The position numbers and the translations under genes were made by a program. 12,891 nt of DNA from an uncultured Bacteroides sp. (GTDB lineage: Bacteria > Bacteroidota > Bacteroidia > Bacteroidales > Bacteroidaceae). The stretch covers positions 1 to 12,891 of the forward strand of contig CAKUYM010000098.1 in the NCBI GenBank assembly GCA_934716785.1, given 5' to 3'. Below, piece by piece: positions 1-7,533 of the stretch. The notes below the pieces were generated by a model. It searched no databases. It was not told where the DNA came from and worked only from the letters and a program-made list of their open reading frames with translations. Every line of letters begins with the position of its first letter. The stretch's first letter is position 1.

Positions 1-990
1 AAGCGTGCAGGCATCACGCCCGATGCTGTGCTGAGTACGCTCTCCGGTTACTACGGCGGTCAGTACGTGTCCAACTTCAACCGTTTCTCCAAGGTATATC
101 GGGTGATGATTCAGGCAGACCCGCAGTATCGTTTGGACGAGACTTCACTGGACAATGCCTTCGTGCGTATGTCCAACGGAGAGATGGCTCCGCTGAGCCA
201 GTTCGTTACGCTGACACGTACCTACGGTGCAGAAACACTGAGCCGCTTCAATATGTACAACTCCATTGCGGTGAACGCCATGCCTGCCGAAGGATACAGT
301 ACCGGTGACGCCATCAAGGCGGTGCAGGAGACGGCAGAGCAGTCGCTCCCCAAAGGATACGGCTATGATTACGGCGGCATCACCCGTGAGGAAAACCAGC
401 AGAGCGGTACGACTGTGATCATCTTCGGCATCTGCTTCCTGATGATTTACCTTATCCTGAGTGCGCTGTACGAGAGCTTTATCATTCCGTTTGCCGTTCT
501 TCTGAGTGTGCCTTGCGGATTGATGGGAAGTTTCTTGTTCGCCAAGATGTTCGGACTGGAGAATAACATCTACCTGCAGACAGGTTTGATTATGTTGATA
601 GGTCTGTTGGCTAAGACGGCCATCCTTTTGACAGAATATGCCGCCGAACGCCGCAAGGCAGGCATGGGGCTGATAGCTTCTGCCGTAAGTGCCGCCAAAG
701 CCCGTCTGCGTCCGATTTTGATGACAGCGCTGACAATGATTTTCGGTCTGTTCCCTCTGATGATGTCCAATGGAGTAGGGGCCAACGGTAACCGTTCATT
801 GGGTACGGGTGTAGTAGGTGGTATGACTATCGGTACGTTGGCATTGCTTTTCATCGTGCCCACCCTGTTTATCGCTTTCCAATGGTTGCAGGAGCGTTTG
901 CGTCCGGAGCAGACCGTCCCTACCGAGGATTGGCAGATTGAAGAAGAGATCAAGATTAGTGAAGAAGAAAAGTCTAAAGCAGGAAAATAA
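1..990 (+). CDS. RND (HAE1-type) multidrug efflux permease, C-terminal part, 5' end outside window
   Basis: This is the C-terminal third of an inner-membrane RND proton/drug antiporter. The reading frame is open from base 1, so the gene starts upstream; the GTG at 28 is an internal codon, not a start. Visible parts are the end of the second periplasmic porter loop (about the first 125 residues), then a hydrophobic block with TM8 to TM12, ending in a charged Glu/Lys-rich cytoplasmic tail. The motif GLLAKTAILLTEYA (Lys codon at 613-615) matches GLSAKNAILIVEFA of AcrB, which carries the TM10 proton-relay lysine, so the pump is probably functional. The stop lies 6 bases before the outer-membrane channel gene, so the two are cotranscribed; a periplasmic adaptor is expected upstream of the window. 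Family assignment is firm; the exported substrate cannot be told from sequence. Confidence 0.95.
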   Translation, partial: KRAGITPDAVLSTLSGYYGGQYVSNFNRFSKVYRVMIQADPQYRLDETSLDNAFVRMSNGEMAPLSQFVTLTRTYGAETLSRFNMYNSIAVNAMPAEGYSTGDAIKAVQETAEQSLPKGYGYDYGGITREENQQSGTTVIIFGICFLMIYLILSALYESFIIPFAVLLSVPCGLMGSFLFAKMFGLENNIYLQTGLIMLIGLLAKTAILLTEYAAERRKAGMGLIASAVSAAKARLRPILMTALTMIFGLFPLMMSNGVGANGNRSLGTGVVGGMTIGTLALLFIVPTLFIAFQWLQERLRPEQTVPTEDWQIEEEIKISEEEKSKAGK

Positions 991-996
991 TAACCA

Positions 997-2361
997 ATGA
1001 GAAAAATAATATTACTGTCCGCAACGGTACTTGTGTTGAGCAGTTGCGGCATCTACAATAAATACAAACCGGTATCGGAAGTCCCCGAGGGGCTTTACGG
1101 CAGCGAATCGGTCGCTGCCGCTGATACGGCAAACTTCGGCAATCTCTCGTGGCGGGAGGTGTTCACCGACCCGTACTTGCAGAACCTGATTGATTCGGCT
1201 CTGGTGCGGAATGCGGATATGCAGACGGCACACCTGCGTGTGAAGGAGGCGGAAGCCGCCTTGCTGACATCCAAGTTGTCTTATCTTCCTTCCCTGTTTC
1301 TTGCACCGGAAGGGGCCGTGAGCAGTTTCGACCGTAGCAAGACCACGCAGACTTACTCGTTGCCGGTGACTGCTTCTTGGGAACTGGATATCTTCGGAAA
1401 GGTGACTACGGCAAAACGTCGTGCGAAAGCTGCTTACGAGCAGACCAAGGAGTATGAGCAAGCCGTGAAGACGCAGTTGGTATCTGCCGTAGCGAATGTC
1501 TATTATACATTGCTGATGCTCGACTCGCAGTATGAAATAGCAGTTGCTACCGAGGCTGCTTGGAAGGAAAGTGTGAAAACCTCTCGTGCCATGAAGAACG
1601 CCGGTATGATGACCGAGGCCGGATTGGCGCAGACTGAAGCTACCTATTATAATATATGTACAACGGTGCTTGCCCTGAAGGAACAAGTGAACCAAGCGCA
1701 GAATTCACTGGCACTGCTGTTGGCTGAAACTCCCCGTGAGATAGAGCGGGGGAAATTGGCAAACCAGCAGTTGCCGGAGAATTTCTCCGTCGGCATTCCT
1801 TTGCAGATGCTTTCCAACCGTCCCGATGTGCGTAGCGCTGAGCTTTCTTTGGCGCAGGCGTTCTATACGACGAATGCTGCCCGTGCCGCTTTCTATCCGT
1901 CTATTACGCTGAGTGGCAGTGCCGGATGGACGAACAGTGCCGGGGGCATGATTATCAATCCGGGTAAGTTTGTCGCTTCGGCAGTGGCTTCTCTCACACA
2001 GCCATTGTTTAATAAAGGCGCCAACATCGCCCAGTTGAAGATTGCGAAAGCCCAACAGGAAGAGGCGCGTATCAGCTTTGAACAGACCTTGCTGAATGCA
2101 GGCGTGGAAGTAAACGAGGCATTGGTGCAGTATCAGACTGCCCGCGAGAAGGCTGCTTACTATGACAAGCAGGTGGCTTCCTTGCAGACGGCTGCCTGGA
2201 GTACCAGCCTTTTGATGAAGCATGGCAGCACTACTTATCTGGAGGTGCTGACGGCACAGCAGACGCTGCTGAGTGCGCAGCTTTCTCAAGTGGCAAACCG
2301 CTTTACGGAAATTCAAGGTGTGATTACGTTGTATCAAGCTTTGGGCGGAGGCAGAATGTAA
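997..2361 (+). CDS. TolC/OprM-like outer-membrane efflux lipoprotein
   Basis: This is a 454-residue outer-membrane factor of the NodT/OprM family, the exit duct of the tripartite RND pump encoded with the gene before it. The N-terminus is a lipoprotein signal: MRKI, a hydrophobic stretch, then LSSC with the lipidated Cys at residue 17. Two OEP repeats follow (about 50-235 and 260-450). Features typical of the family are the WREVFTDPYLQNLI segment after the signal, the long Ala/Gln/Glu-rich coiled helices, LSNRPDVRSAE at the start of the second repeat, and AAFYPSITLSGSAGW. Length is normal. The start is 6 bases after the permease stop, with no separate promoter, which supports cotranscription. 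A hairpin terminator follows 35 bases after the stop, so this is the last gene of the operon. Confidence 0.94.
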   Translation: MRKIILLSATVLVLSSCGIYNKYKPVSEVPEGLYGSESVAAADTANFGNLSWREVFTDPYLQNLIDSALVRNADMQTAHLRVKEAEAALLTSKLSYLPSLFLAPEGAVSSFDRSKTTQTYSLPVTASWELDIFGKVTTAKRRAKAAYEQTKEYEQAVKTQLVSAVANVYYTLLMLDSQYEIAVATEAAWKESVKTSRAMKNAGMMTEAGLAQTEATYYNICTTVLALKEQVNQAQNSLALLLAETPREIERGKLANQQLPENFSVGIPLQMLSNRPDVRSAELSLAQAFYTTNAARAAFYPSITLSGSAGWTNSAGGMIINPGKFVASAVASLTQPLFNKGANIAQLKIAKAQQEEARISFEQTLLNAGVEVNEALVQYQTAREKAAYYDKQVASLQTAAWSTSLLMKHGSTTYLEVLTAQQTLLSAQLSQVANRFTEIQGVITLYQALGGGRM

Positions 2362-2396
2362 GAATAAAAAGATAAATTTAATGTTTGTGTAAAAGG

Positions 2397-2440
2397 AAAG
2401 AGGTGTGCCCGACGAGAGAAGGACACACCTCTTTTAATTT
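2397..2440 (+). terminator. Rho-independent terminator of the efflux operon
   Basis: The arms AAAGAGGTGTGCCC (2397-2410) and GGACACACCTCTTT (2421-2434) pair over 14 bases with one C-A mismatch, around a 10-base loop, followed by TTTTAATTTTT. It lies 35 bases after the channel stop. It also sits about 95 bases beyond the convergent metY stop and may act weakly on that strand, although the T-run on the minus side is poor. The remaining DNA up to 2533 is AT-rich with no other clear signal. Confidence 0.85.
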
Positions 2441-2533
2441 TTATCTGATGTTTTTAGTTTATCCAGTGTATTTCTTTATCAAATTTCTTTTATTCGGAAC
2501 CTTTTATCAGATCTCTTTTATTCGATTTCTTTT

Positions 2534-3814
2534 TTATGCATTCAAAGCCTGTTCGATATCTGCGATAATATCATCTACATTTTCGATACCTACCGACAGA
2601 CGGTTCAAGTCGGGACGTACACCTGCTTCTATCAACTGCTCATCCGACAGTTGGCGGTGGGTATGGCTTGCCGGATGGAGTACGCAACTGCGCGCATCGG
2701 CCACATGAGTGACGATAGCGATGAACTCCAGCGAGTCCATAAATTTGATGGATACGTCGCGTCCGCCTTTCAATCCGAAAGAGATAACCCCGCAGGAGCC
2801 GTTCGGCATGTATTTCTGTGCCAAGGCGTAATATTTGTTATCCGGCAGTCCGCAGTAATTCACCCAAGCCACCTTATCGTTTTTGGACAGATATTCGGCC
2901 ACTTTCTGTGCGTTGCTGCAATGCTGAGGCATGCGCAGGTGCAACGTTTCAAGTCCGAGGTTCAGCAAGAATGAGTTGTGCGGGCTTGGAATGCTGCCAA
3001 GGTCGCGCATCAACTGGGCTGTTGCTTTGGTGATATACGCCCCCTTGCCGAATGCTTTCGTATAAGTCAGTCCGTGATAAGACTCGTCCGGAGTGCAAAG
3101 TCCGGGGAACTTGTCTGCATGGGCATCCCAGTCGAAGTTGCCGCTGTCTACGATACAGCCTCCTACACTCGTGGCATGTCCGTCCATGTATTTGGTGGTG
3201 GAGTGAACAACGATGTCCGCTCCCCATTCAAACGGGCGGCAGTTGATAGGAGTGGGGAAGGTATTGTCAACAATCAAAGGAACTCCGTGGCTGTGTGCGA
3301 TACGGGCGAATTTCTCAATATCCAGCACTTCGAGAGACGGGTTGGAGATGGTTTCGCCAAACAGGGCTTTGGTATTCGGGCGGAAAGCTGCCGAGATCTC
3401 TTCTTCGCTGGCGTCCGGGTTGACGAAAGTGACATCGATGCCGAGTTTCTTCATCGTAACGCCAAACAGGTTGAACGTGCCACCGTAAATAGCGGAGGAG
3501 CAGACAAAGTGGTCTCCGGCTTGGCAGATGTTGAAGATTGCGTAGAAATTGGCTGCCTGACCGCTGGAAGTCAATATGGCTGCCACACCGCCTTCGAGAG
3601 CGGCGATTTTGGCGGCAACCGCATCATTGGTCGGGTTTTGCAGACGGGTATAGAAATAGCCGCTGTCTTCCAAATCAAAAAGACGTGCCATCTGTTCGCT
3701 GGTATCGTATTTGAATGTTGTACTCTGATAGATGGGCAATACGCGTGGTTCGCCCTTTTTAGGCGTCCACCCTGCCTGTACGCACAGGGTTTCGGGCTTG
3801 AATTGTTTTGCCAT
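2534..3814 (-). CDS. metY: O-acetylhomoserine sulfhydrylase (aminocarboxypropyltransferase)
   Basis: This PLP enzyme of the Cys/Met metabolism (gamma) family makes homocysteine from O-acetylhomoserine and sulfide in the cytoplasm; some family members use other sulfur donors or cysteine. The protein is 426 residues, the usual MetY length (longer than MetB/MetC, about 380-400). Visible motifs: FYTRLQNPTND (residues 54-64) contacting the PLP phosphate of the neighbouring subunit, the SSGQAAN turn (83-89), the ring-stacking Tyr110 in SSAIYGGTFNLF, Asp183 in VDNTF for the pyridine nitrogen, and the Schiff-base Lys208 in HSTTKYMDGHAT. The C-terminal domain ends with SVGIENVDDIIADIEQAL, typical of the family. 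It is a single-gene unit, convergent with the efflux operon and divergent from the amidase gene across a 129-base spacer with a symmetrical promoter. MetY against MetB/MetZ is judged by length and motifs. Confidence 0.93.
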   Translation of the reverse strand: MAKQFKPETLCVQAGWTPKKGEPRVLPIYQSTTFKYDTSEQMARLFDLEDSGYFYTRLQNPTNDAVAAKIAALEGGVAAILTSSGQAANFYAIFNICQAGDHFVCSSAIYGGTFNLFGVTMKKLGIDVTFVNPDASEEEISAAFRPNTKALFGETISNPSLEVLDIEKFARIAHSHGVPLIVDNTFPTPINCRPFEWGADIVVHSTTKYMDGHATSVGGCIVDSGNFDWDAHADKFPGLCTPDESYHGLTYTKAFGKGAYITKATAQLMRDLGSIPSPHNSFLLNLGLETLHLRMPQHCSNAQKVAEYLSKNDKVAWVNYCGLPDNKYYALAQKYMPNGSCGVISFGLKGGRDVSIKFMDSLEFIAIVTHVADARSCVLHPASHTHRQLSDEQLIEAGVRPDLNRLSVGIENVDDIIADIEQALNA

Positions 3815-3860
3815 AATGGTATTGGATTTTAATGTATTATTTCAATAAAAAGTTTCAAAG

Positions 3861-3895
3861 GGGCAAAAGTAGGGAAAATAATTGTATTTTTGCCC
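3861..3895. promoter_or_regulatory. Symmetrical bidirectional promoter between metY and the amidase gene
   Basis: Two Bacteroides -7 elements lie back to back. TATTTTTG at 3885-3892 points to the amidase gene (+), and TACTTTTG, read on the minus strand at 3871-3864, points to metY. Each is extended by CCC, so GGGCAAAAGTA (3861-3871) and TATTTTTGCCC (3885-3895) form an inverted repeat matching at 10 of 11 bases around a 13-base AT-rich spacer. No TTTG -33 element exists for either direction; at 19 bases upstream both have GGCA, supplied by the other arm. The likely start points are near 3900 (+) and 3856 (-). Promoter function is inferred from motif and position only. Confidence 0.5.
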
Positions 3896-3943
3896 TGCTT
3901 ATGAGTGAAATGATACTCGTGTGAAGGAGATAATTGTGTAGAT

Positions 3944-5035
3944 ATGAAAAATAAACTCTGTATTCTTTTATTGTTCTTGGCTTTCCTTTTTGAGGGTACG
4001 GCACTATGGGCACAGCAGAAGGCTACTCCGAAAGCGGGCGAGGGTATCTCTACTTTTCTGCTGAGGCATAACCGTTCTCCGAAGAAATATTATAATGATT
4101 TTATAGAGCTGAATAAACAGAAACTGGGGAAGAATAATGTGCTGAAGATGGGGGTGACTTATGTGATTCCACCGGTGAAGAGGACTACGGAGACAGCCGG
4201 TGGGAGTACAACAGGAAAGGGTACAACCGCCGAAGCCGGAAGAACAGGAACTGCACAACAGTCCTCCGGAGCCAAAATGTCAAGAATAGGAGCTATTATT
4301 AACGAACCCTTGTTCGGCAAGGAACTGGCAAATGTACAGGTCACCTCCAACCGTTTGGCGGGTGCTTGCTTTTATGTAGTCAGTGGGCATGGCGGTCCTG
4401 ATCCCGGAGCTATCGGGCGGGTGGGAAAGCATGAACTTCACGAGGATGAGTATGCTTATGATATTGCTCTTCGGTTGGCACGTGTCTTGATGCAGGAGGG
4501 GGCGGAAGTACGTATCATCATTCAGGATGCCAAGGACGGTATCCGTGACGATACCTATCTGTCGAACAGCAAGCGCGAGACGTGCATGGGCAACCCTATT
4601 CCGTTGAATCAGGTGCAACGGCTTCAACAACGTTGTGACAAGATAAATTCACTCTATCAAAGAGACCGCAAGAACTACTCTTACTGCCGGGCAATCTTCA
4701 TCCATATAGACAGTCGTGGCAAAGGAAAGCAGACGGATGTCTTTTTTTACCATTCCAACAAGAAAGCGGAAAGCAAACGTCTGGCGAAAGCAATGAAATA
4801 TACATTCGAATCGAAATACGGGAAGCACCAACCCAACCGGGGATTCTCGGGTACGGTGAGCGGGCGCAATCTGTATGTACTTTCACACACGACTCCCGCT
4901 TCTGTGTTTGTGGAGTTGGGTAATATTCAAAATACGTTCGACCAGCGGCGGTTGGTGATAAATTCCAATCGCCAAGCATTGGCAAAATGGCTGATGGAAG
5001 GCTTTCTGAAGGATTATAAAGAGAAAAAACAGTAG
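3944..5035 (+). CDS. Secreted N-acetylmuramoyl-L-alanine amidase (Amidase_3) with LysM-like domain
   Basis: This is a zinc amidase that cuts the bond between N-acetylmuramic acid and the stem peptide of peptidoglycan, acting in the periplasm. The 363-residue protein starts with a signal peptide (about 1-23, cut likely after LWA). A LysM-like wall-binding segment follows (about 33-77, GISTFLLRHN to TYVIPP), then a low-complexity Thr/Gly/Ser linker (80-112) and the Amidase_3 catalytic domain (about 141-360). Expected zinc ligands are His149 in SGHGGPDPGA, Glu167 in HEDEYAYDIAL, and His254 in IFIHIDSRG, with catalytic Glu324 in VFVELGNIQN. Adenine-rich AT spacer precedes the ATG and no better start exists. 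It appears monocistronic; the closest strong terminator on this strand is 330 bases downstream. It is not an autolysin with cell-separation repeats, and no AmiC AMIN domain is visible. Confidence 0.88.
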   Translation: MKNKLCILLLFLAFLFEGTALWAQQKATPKAGEGISTFLLRHNRSPKKYYNDFIELNKQKLGKNNVLKMGVTYVIPPVKRTTETAGGSTTGKGTTAEAGRTGTAQQSSGAKMSRIGAIINEPLFGKELANVQVTSNRLAGACFYVVSGHGGPDPGAIGRVGKHELHEDEYAYDIALRLARVLMQEGAEVRIIIQDAKDGIRDDTYLSNSKRETCMGNPIPLNQVQRLQQRCDKINSLYQRDRKNYSYCRAIFIHIDSRGKGKQTDVFFYHSNKKAESKRLAKAMKYTFESKYGKHQPNRGFSGTVSGRNLYVLSHTTPASVFVELGNIQNTFDQRRLVINSNRQALAKWLMEGFLKDYKEKKQ

Positions 5036-5073
5036 TAAATTACAAAGAGAAAAACAATAGTAAGAGGATATTC

Positions 5074-5197
5074 TTTCCGTTATTTTCAGTCTTCCGTTAT
5101 TTCGGTCCTCCACAGTTCTTCAGCTTTCTACAATTTTCCAGTCTTCCACAATTTTTTCAGTCTTCTATAATTCTTCAGTCCTCTACATTTTTTTCAT
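5074..5197. repeat. Degenerate tandem repeat, seven units of 16-19 bp
   Basis: Seven consecutive units follow the consensus TCTTCYACAATTYTTCAG: 5074-5089, 5090-5105, 5106-5123, 5124-5141, 5142-5160, 5161-5178 and 5179-5197. Units differ at several positions and vary in T-run length, as expected of an old slippage-prone array. The + strand is almost pure pyrimidine apart from the central A residues. It begins 39 bases after the amidase stop. There is no open frame through it and no spacer diversity as in CRISPR. The DNA between 5198 and 5328 contains two small hairpins (AAGCA/TGCTT near 5288-5302 and CCCGG/CCGGG near 5302-5316) and no gene. Confidence 0.7.
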
Positions 5198-5340
5198 CCT
5201 TTCGTGAACAATATTTCCTTCTTTTTTGTTTCTAATATGCAATCGCCTGATAAAGCTTCTTATTGGTATGTGAATATAAATAAGCCAAGCAAGATATGCT
5301 TCCCCGGCATACCGGGCAGATTGTATAGTAGTTTTGTCGT

Positions 5341-5401
5341 GTTTTATTTTGTGTTTGTGTTGTGACGGTGCTGCGATGTGAATCGAGGTGCCGTTTTTTT
5401 T
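5341..5401 (+). ncRNA. Possible small RNA or long 3' UTR end before the carboxylase operon
   Basis: TAGTTTTG at 5329-5336 fits the Bacteroides -7 consensus, and a transcript starting near 5341 would run into the strong terminator at 5365-5401, giving an RNA of about 60 bases. The layout (-7 element, four bases, G followed by a T-rich tract, hairpin, T-run, ATG-like end) resembles the three clear sRNA genes later in the window, but the sequence is not homologous to them and there is no TTTG at -33. The alternative is that this is just the 3' end of a read-through amidase transcript. Confidence 0.22.
5365..5401 (+). terminator. Rho-independent terminator, + strand
   Basis: ACGGTGCTGCGAT (5365-5377) pairs with ATCGAGGTGCCGT (5382-5394) over 13 positions with three G-U pairs and one mismatch around a GTGA tetraloop, followed by eight T residues. 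The T-run exists only on the + strand, so it ends rightward transcripts and protects the convergent carboxylase operon, whose last stop is at 5413. No clear terminator for the minus-strand operon was seen. Confidence 0.8.
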
Positions 5402-5412
5402 ATGGATGTAAA

Positions 5413-6948
5413 TTATAAAGGCATATTGCCATGTTTCTTGGGCGGATTTGTCTGCATCTTGTTCTCCGTCATTTCCAATGCCTGAATCAAACGTTTACGG
5501 GTTTGTCTCGGATAGATGATTTCATCAATAAATCCCAACTCGGCAGCCTGATACGGAGTGGCAAACTTCTCCTTGTAGGCTTCCAGCTCTTTGGCTTTGG
5601 TCTCGGCATCTGCCTTGCGGAACAGGATATTTATCGCACCGTCCGCACCCATTACAGCAATTTCGGCACTCGGATAGGCGAAATTGACATCGGCTCCGGT
5701 CTGCTTGGAGTTCATGACGATGTATGCGCCGCCATAAGCCTTGCGGGTGATAACAGTCAGTTTGGGAACGGTGGCTTCCGCAAATGCATAAACGATTTTT
5801 GCACCGTGGCGGATAATGCCGTTATTTTCCTGTGTGTATCCCGGAAGGAATCCCGGAACATCTTCGAAAGTAATCAGGGGGATATTGAAGCAGTCGCAGA
5901 AACGGATGAAACGGCTTGCCTTGTCGCTGGCGTCGATATCGAGCACTCCGGCAAGGTAGGCGGGTTGATTGGCTACGATACCTACCGAACGTCCTGCCAG
6001 ACGGGCAAAGCCGATGATGATATTCTTGGCGAAGTTTGGCATTACCTCGAAGAAGTAGCCGTTGTCCACCACGCGCTCTATGATATCTTTCATGTCATAC
6101 GGAACATTCGGATCTGTCGGGACGATAGTGTCCAGAGCGGCATCTTCGCGATTGGTGTCGTCTGTACAGTTCAGCTTTTTAGTCTCGTCCATGTTGTTCT
6201 GCGGCAGGAAAGAAAGCAGTTCGCGGATGCTCATCAACAGCTCCTCTTCTGTGTTGCACATGAAGTGGGTGACGCCGCTCTTGCTGCTGTGCGCCATTGC
6301 ACCGCCCAGCTCTTCCTTGCTGACTTCCTCGTGAATGACAGTCTTCACCACATCCGGTCCGGTCACGAACATATGACTCTTTTCCTTCACCATGAAGATA
6401 AAGTCGGTCAGGGCAGGAGAGTAGCAAGCACCACCGGCGCAAGGACCGAGAATAGCAGAAATCTGCGGAATCACACCGCTTGCCATCGTATTCTGATAAA
6501 AGATATCCGCATAGCCGGAAAGGCTCTCTATACCTTCCTGTATACGTGCGCCACCCGAATCATTCAATGCGATAATCGGAGCACCGTTCTTCAGGGCAAG
6601 CTGCTGCACCTTTACTATCTTCTTGGCATTGGAGGCCGATAGCGAGCCGCCGTAGACGGTGAAGTCATAGGCGTAAACGAAAACTTGGCGTCCGTCTATT
6701 TTACCATAACCGGATACGACACCGTCTCCGGGAATCTTATTCTTGTCCATGCCGTAATTGGTGCAACGGTGAACCATCAATTTATCCAGTTCGACAAAGG
6801 TGCCTTTATCAAGCAGCATATCGATACGCTCGCGGGCGGTCATCTTTCCGCTTTCGTGCTGCTTCTCTATTTTCTCTATACCTCCACCGAGGGAAGCGAT
6901 GCGGTCACGTTCCTGAAACGTGGTGTATGCTTTATTTATTTCTTCCAT
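5413..6948 (-). CDS. Acyl-CoA carboxylase carboxyltransferase subunit (acetyl/propionyl-CoA type; MmdA-like)
   Basis: This is a 511-residue carboxyltransferase that moves CO2 from carboxybiotin to an acyl-CoA, giving malonyl-CoA or (S)-methylmalonyl-CoA in the cytoplasm. It has the two crotonase-like halves of the PCC-beta/12S/MmdA family: the N-half with NDSGGARIQEG (129-139) and GPCAGGACYSPAL (168-180), and the C-half with FEDVPGFLPG (361-370), HGAKIVYAFAEATVPK (381-396), RKAYGGAYIVMNSK (402-415) and AVMGADGAINILF (431-443). The oxyanion glycines are present. The position equal to Asp422 of Streptomyces PccB, an acyl-CoA specificity residue, is Ile410, as in AccB-type and, as I recall, MmdA enzymes. 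It is the last gene of a three-gene operon, 53 bases after the carrier gene. The linked biotin carboxylase argues for an ATP-using carboxylase over a sodium-pumping decarboxylase; the exact substrate is open. Confidence 0.9.
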   Translation of the reverse strand: MEEINKAYTTFQERDRIASLGGGIEKIEKQHESGKMTARERIDMLLDKGTFVELDKLMVHRCTNYGMDKNKIPGDGVVSGYGKIDGRQVFVYAYDFTVYGGSLSASNAKKIVKVQQLALKNGAPIIALNDSGGARIQEGIESLSGYADIFYQNTMASGVIPQISAILGPCAGGACYSPALTDFIFMVKEKSHMFVTGPDVVKTVIHEEVSKEELGGAMAHSSKSGVTHFMCNTEEELLMSIRELLSFLPQNNMDETKKLNCTDDTNREDAALDTIVPTDPNVPYDMKDIIERVVDNGYFFEVMPNFAKNIIIGFARLAGRSVGIVANQPAYLAGVLDIDASDKASRFIRFCDCFNIPLITFEDVPGFLPGYTQENNGIIRHGAKIVYAFAEATVPKLTVITRKAYGGAYIVMNSKQTGADVNFAYPSAEIAVMGADGAINILFRKADAETKAKELEAYKEKFATPYQAAELGFIDEIIYPRQTRKRLIQALEMTENKMQTNPPKKHGNMPL

Positions 6949-7001
6949 TATGCAATTCGTTCTTACTGTTATTTTTAATACTGTGCTATATTATGCAATC
7001 A

Positions 7002-7511
7002 TTATGCAATCGGTTCAAGCGTTATCAAAGTCTGGTCTCCGGTGATGTTGTCACCTTCTTGAACCAAAATCTCCTTGATGCGGCAGTCGGAAGTGACCTT
7101 GTAGTTACTTTGCATCTTCATGGCTTCGATGACGATGGCGGTATCTCCGGCTTTCATTTCCTGCCCCACTGTTACGGGGATTTTCACCACCTTGCCCGGC
7201 ATCGGAGAGGTAATGCGGTCGTTCTGTTCCTCTTCACCCTTCTTGCGCATACGCAGGTATTTCGCCTGACTGTCTATGATTTCGATATCGAAACTGCTGT
7301 AATGGGTGTTTACCTTGTAGCTCTTTCCGTTGTCCTTGCGAATCAACTGCGCGTTTGAACTGTGACCGTCCATGAGGATGTTGCAGGTTCCGTTCTCTGC
7401 CATCACCACATCAGCCTCGAAAGGCTTTCCGTCGATGGTAAGCACCACTTTGTTGTCTTCCTTGCTGACCAGTTCTATTTCGGCCACGCGGTTTCCTATA
7501 TGAATTTCCAT
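7002..7511 (-). CDS. Biotin carboxyl carrier protein of the acyl-CoA carboxylase
   Basis: This 169-residue protein carries biotin between the biotin carboxylase and the carboxyltransferase encoded on either side. The C-terminal lipoyl/biotinyl domain (about 99-168) starts with TSPMPGKVVKIPV and contains the biotinylation motif VIEAMKMQ, with Lys132 the expected modified residue. The N-terminal 95 residues form a region like the BT-type domain that docks the carrier onto the other subunits, as in the biotin end of PCC-alpha or OadA-type proteins; this is inference from length and layout. An acidic/basic segment (RMRKKGEEEQND, 87-98) links the two. It starts 22 bases after the biotin carboxylase stop, so the genes are cotranscribed. 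It is not the FabE/AccB type with an Ala/Pro-rich linker. Confidence 0.9.
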   Translation of the reverse strand: MEIHIGNRVAEIELVSKEDNKVVLTIDGKPFEADVVMAENGTCNILMDGHSSNAQLIRKDNGKSYKVNTHYSSFDIEIIDSQAKYLRMRKKGEEEQNDRITSPMPGKVVKIPVTVGQEMKAGDTAIVIEAMKMQSNYKVTSDCRIKEILVQEGDNITGDQTLITLEPIA

Positions 7512-7533
7512 AATTGAATGCTCTACGTTAAAA

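Noticed and set aside
2385..2708. Open frame of 107 codons running across the efflux terminator into metY
   Set aside because: It starts inside the terminator region, has low-complexity Phe/Ile-rich sequence, and overlaps metY in antisense.
2978..3832. Open frame of 284 codons opposite metY
   Set aside because: It is antisense to a complete PLP enzyme with intact active-site residues and shows no domain of its own.
5074..5197. CRISPR array
   Set aside because: Units are contiguous without unique spacers, shorter than usual repeats, and variable in length; no cas gene is nearby. The same applies to 9407-9486.
5431..6642. Open frame of 403 codons on the + strand opposite the carboxyltransferase
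   Set aside because: It mirrors a clear carboxyltransferase gene, has no family features, and spans the wrong strand for the operon.
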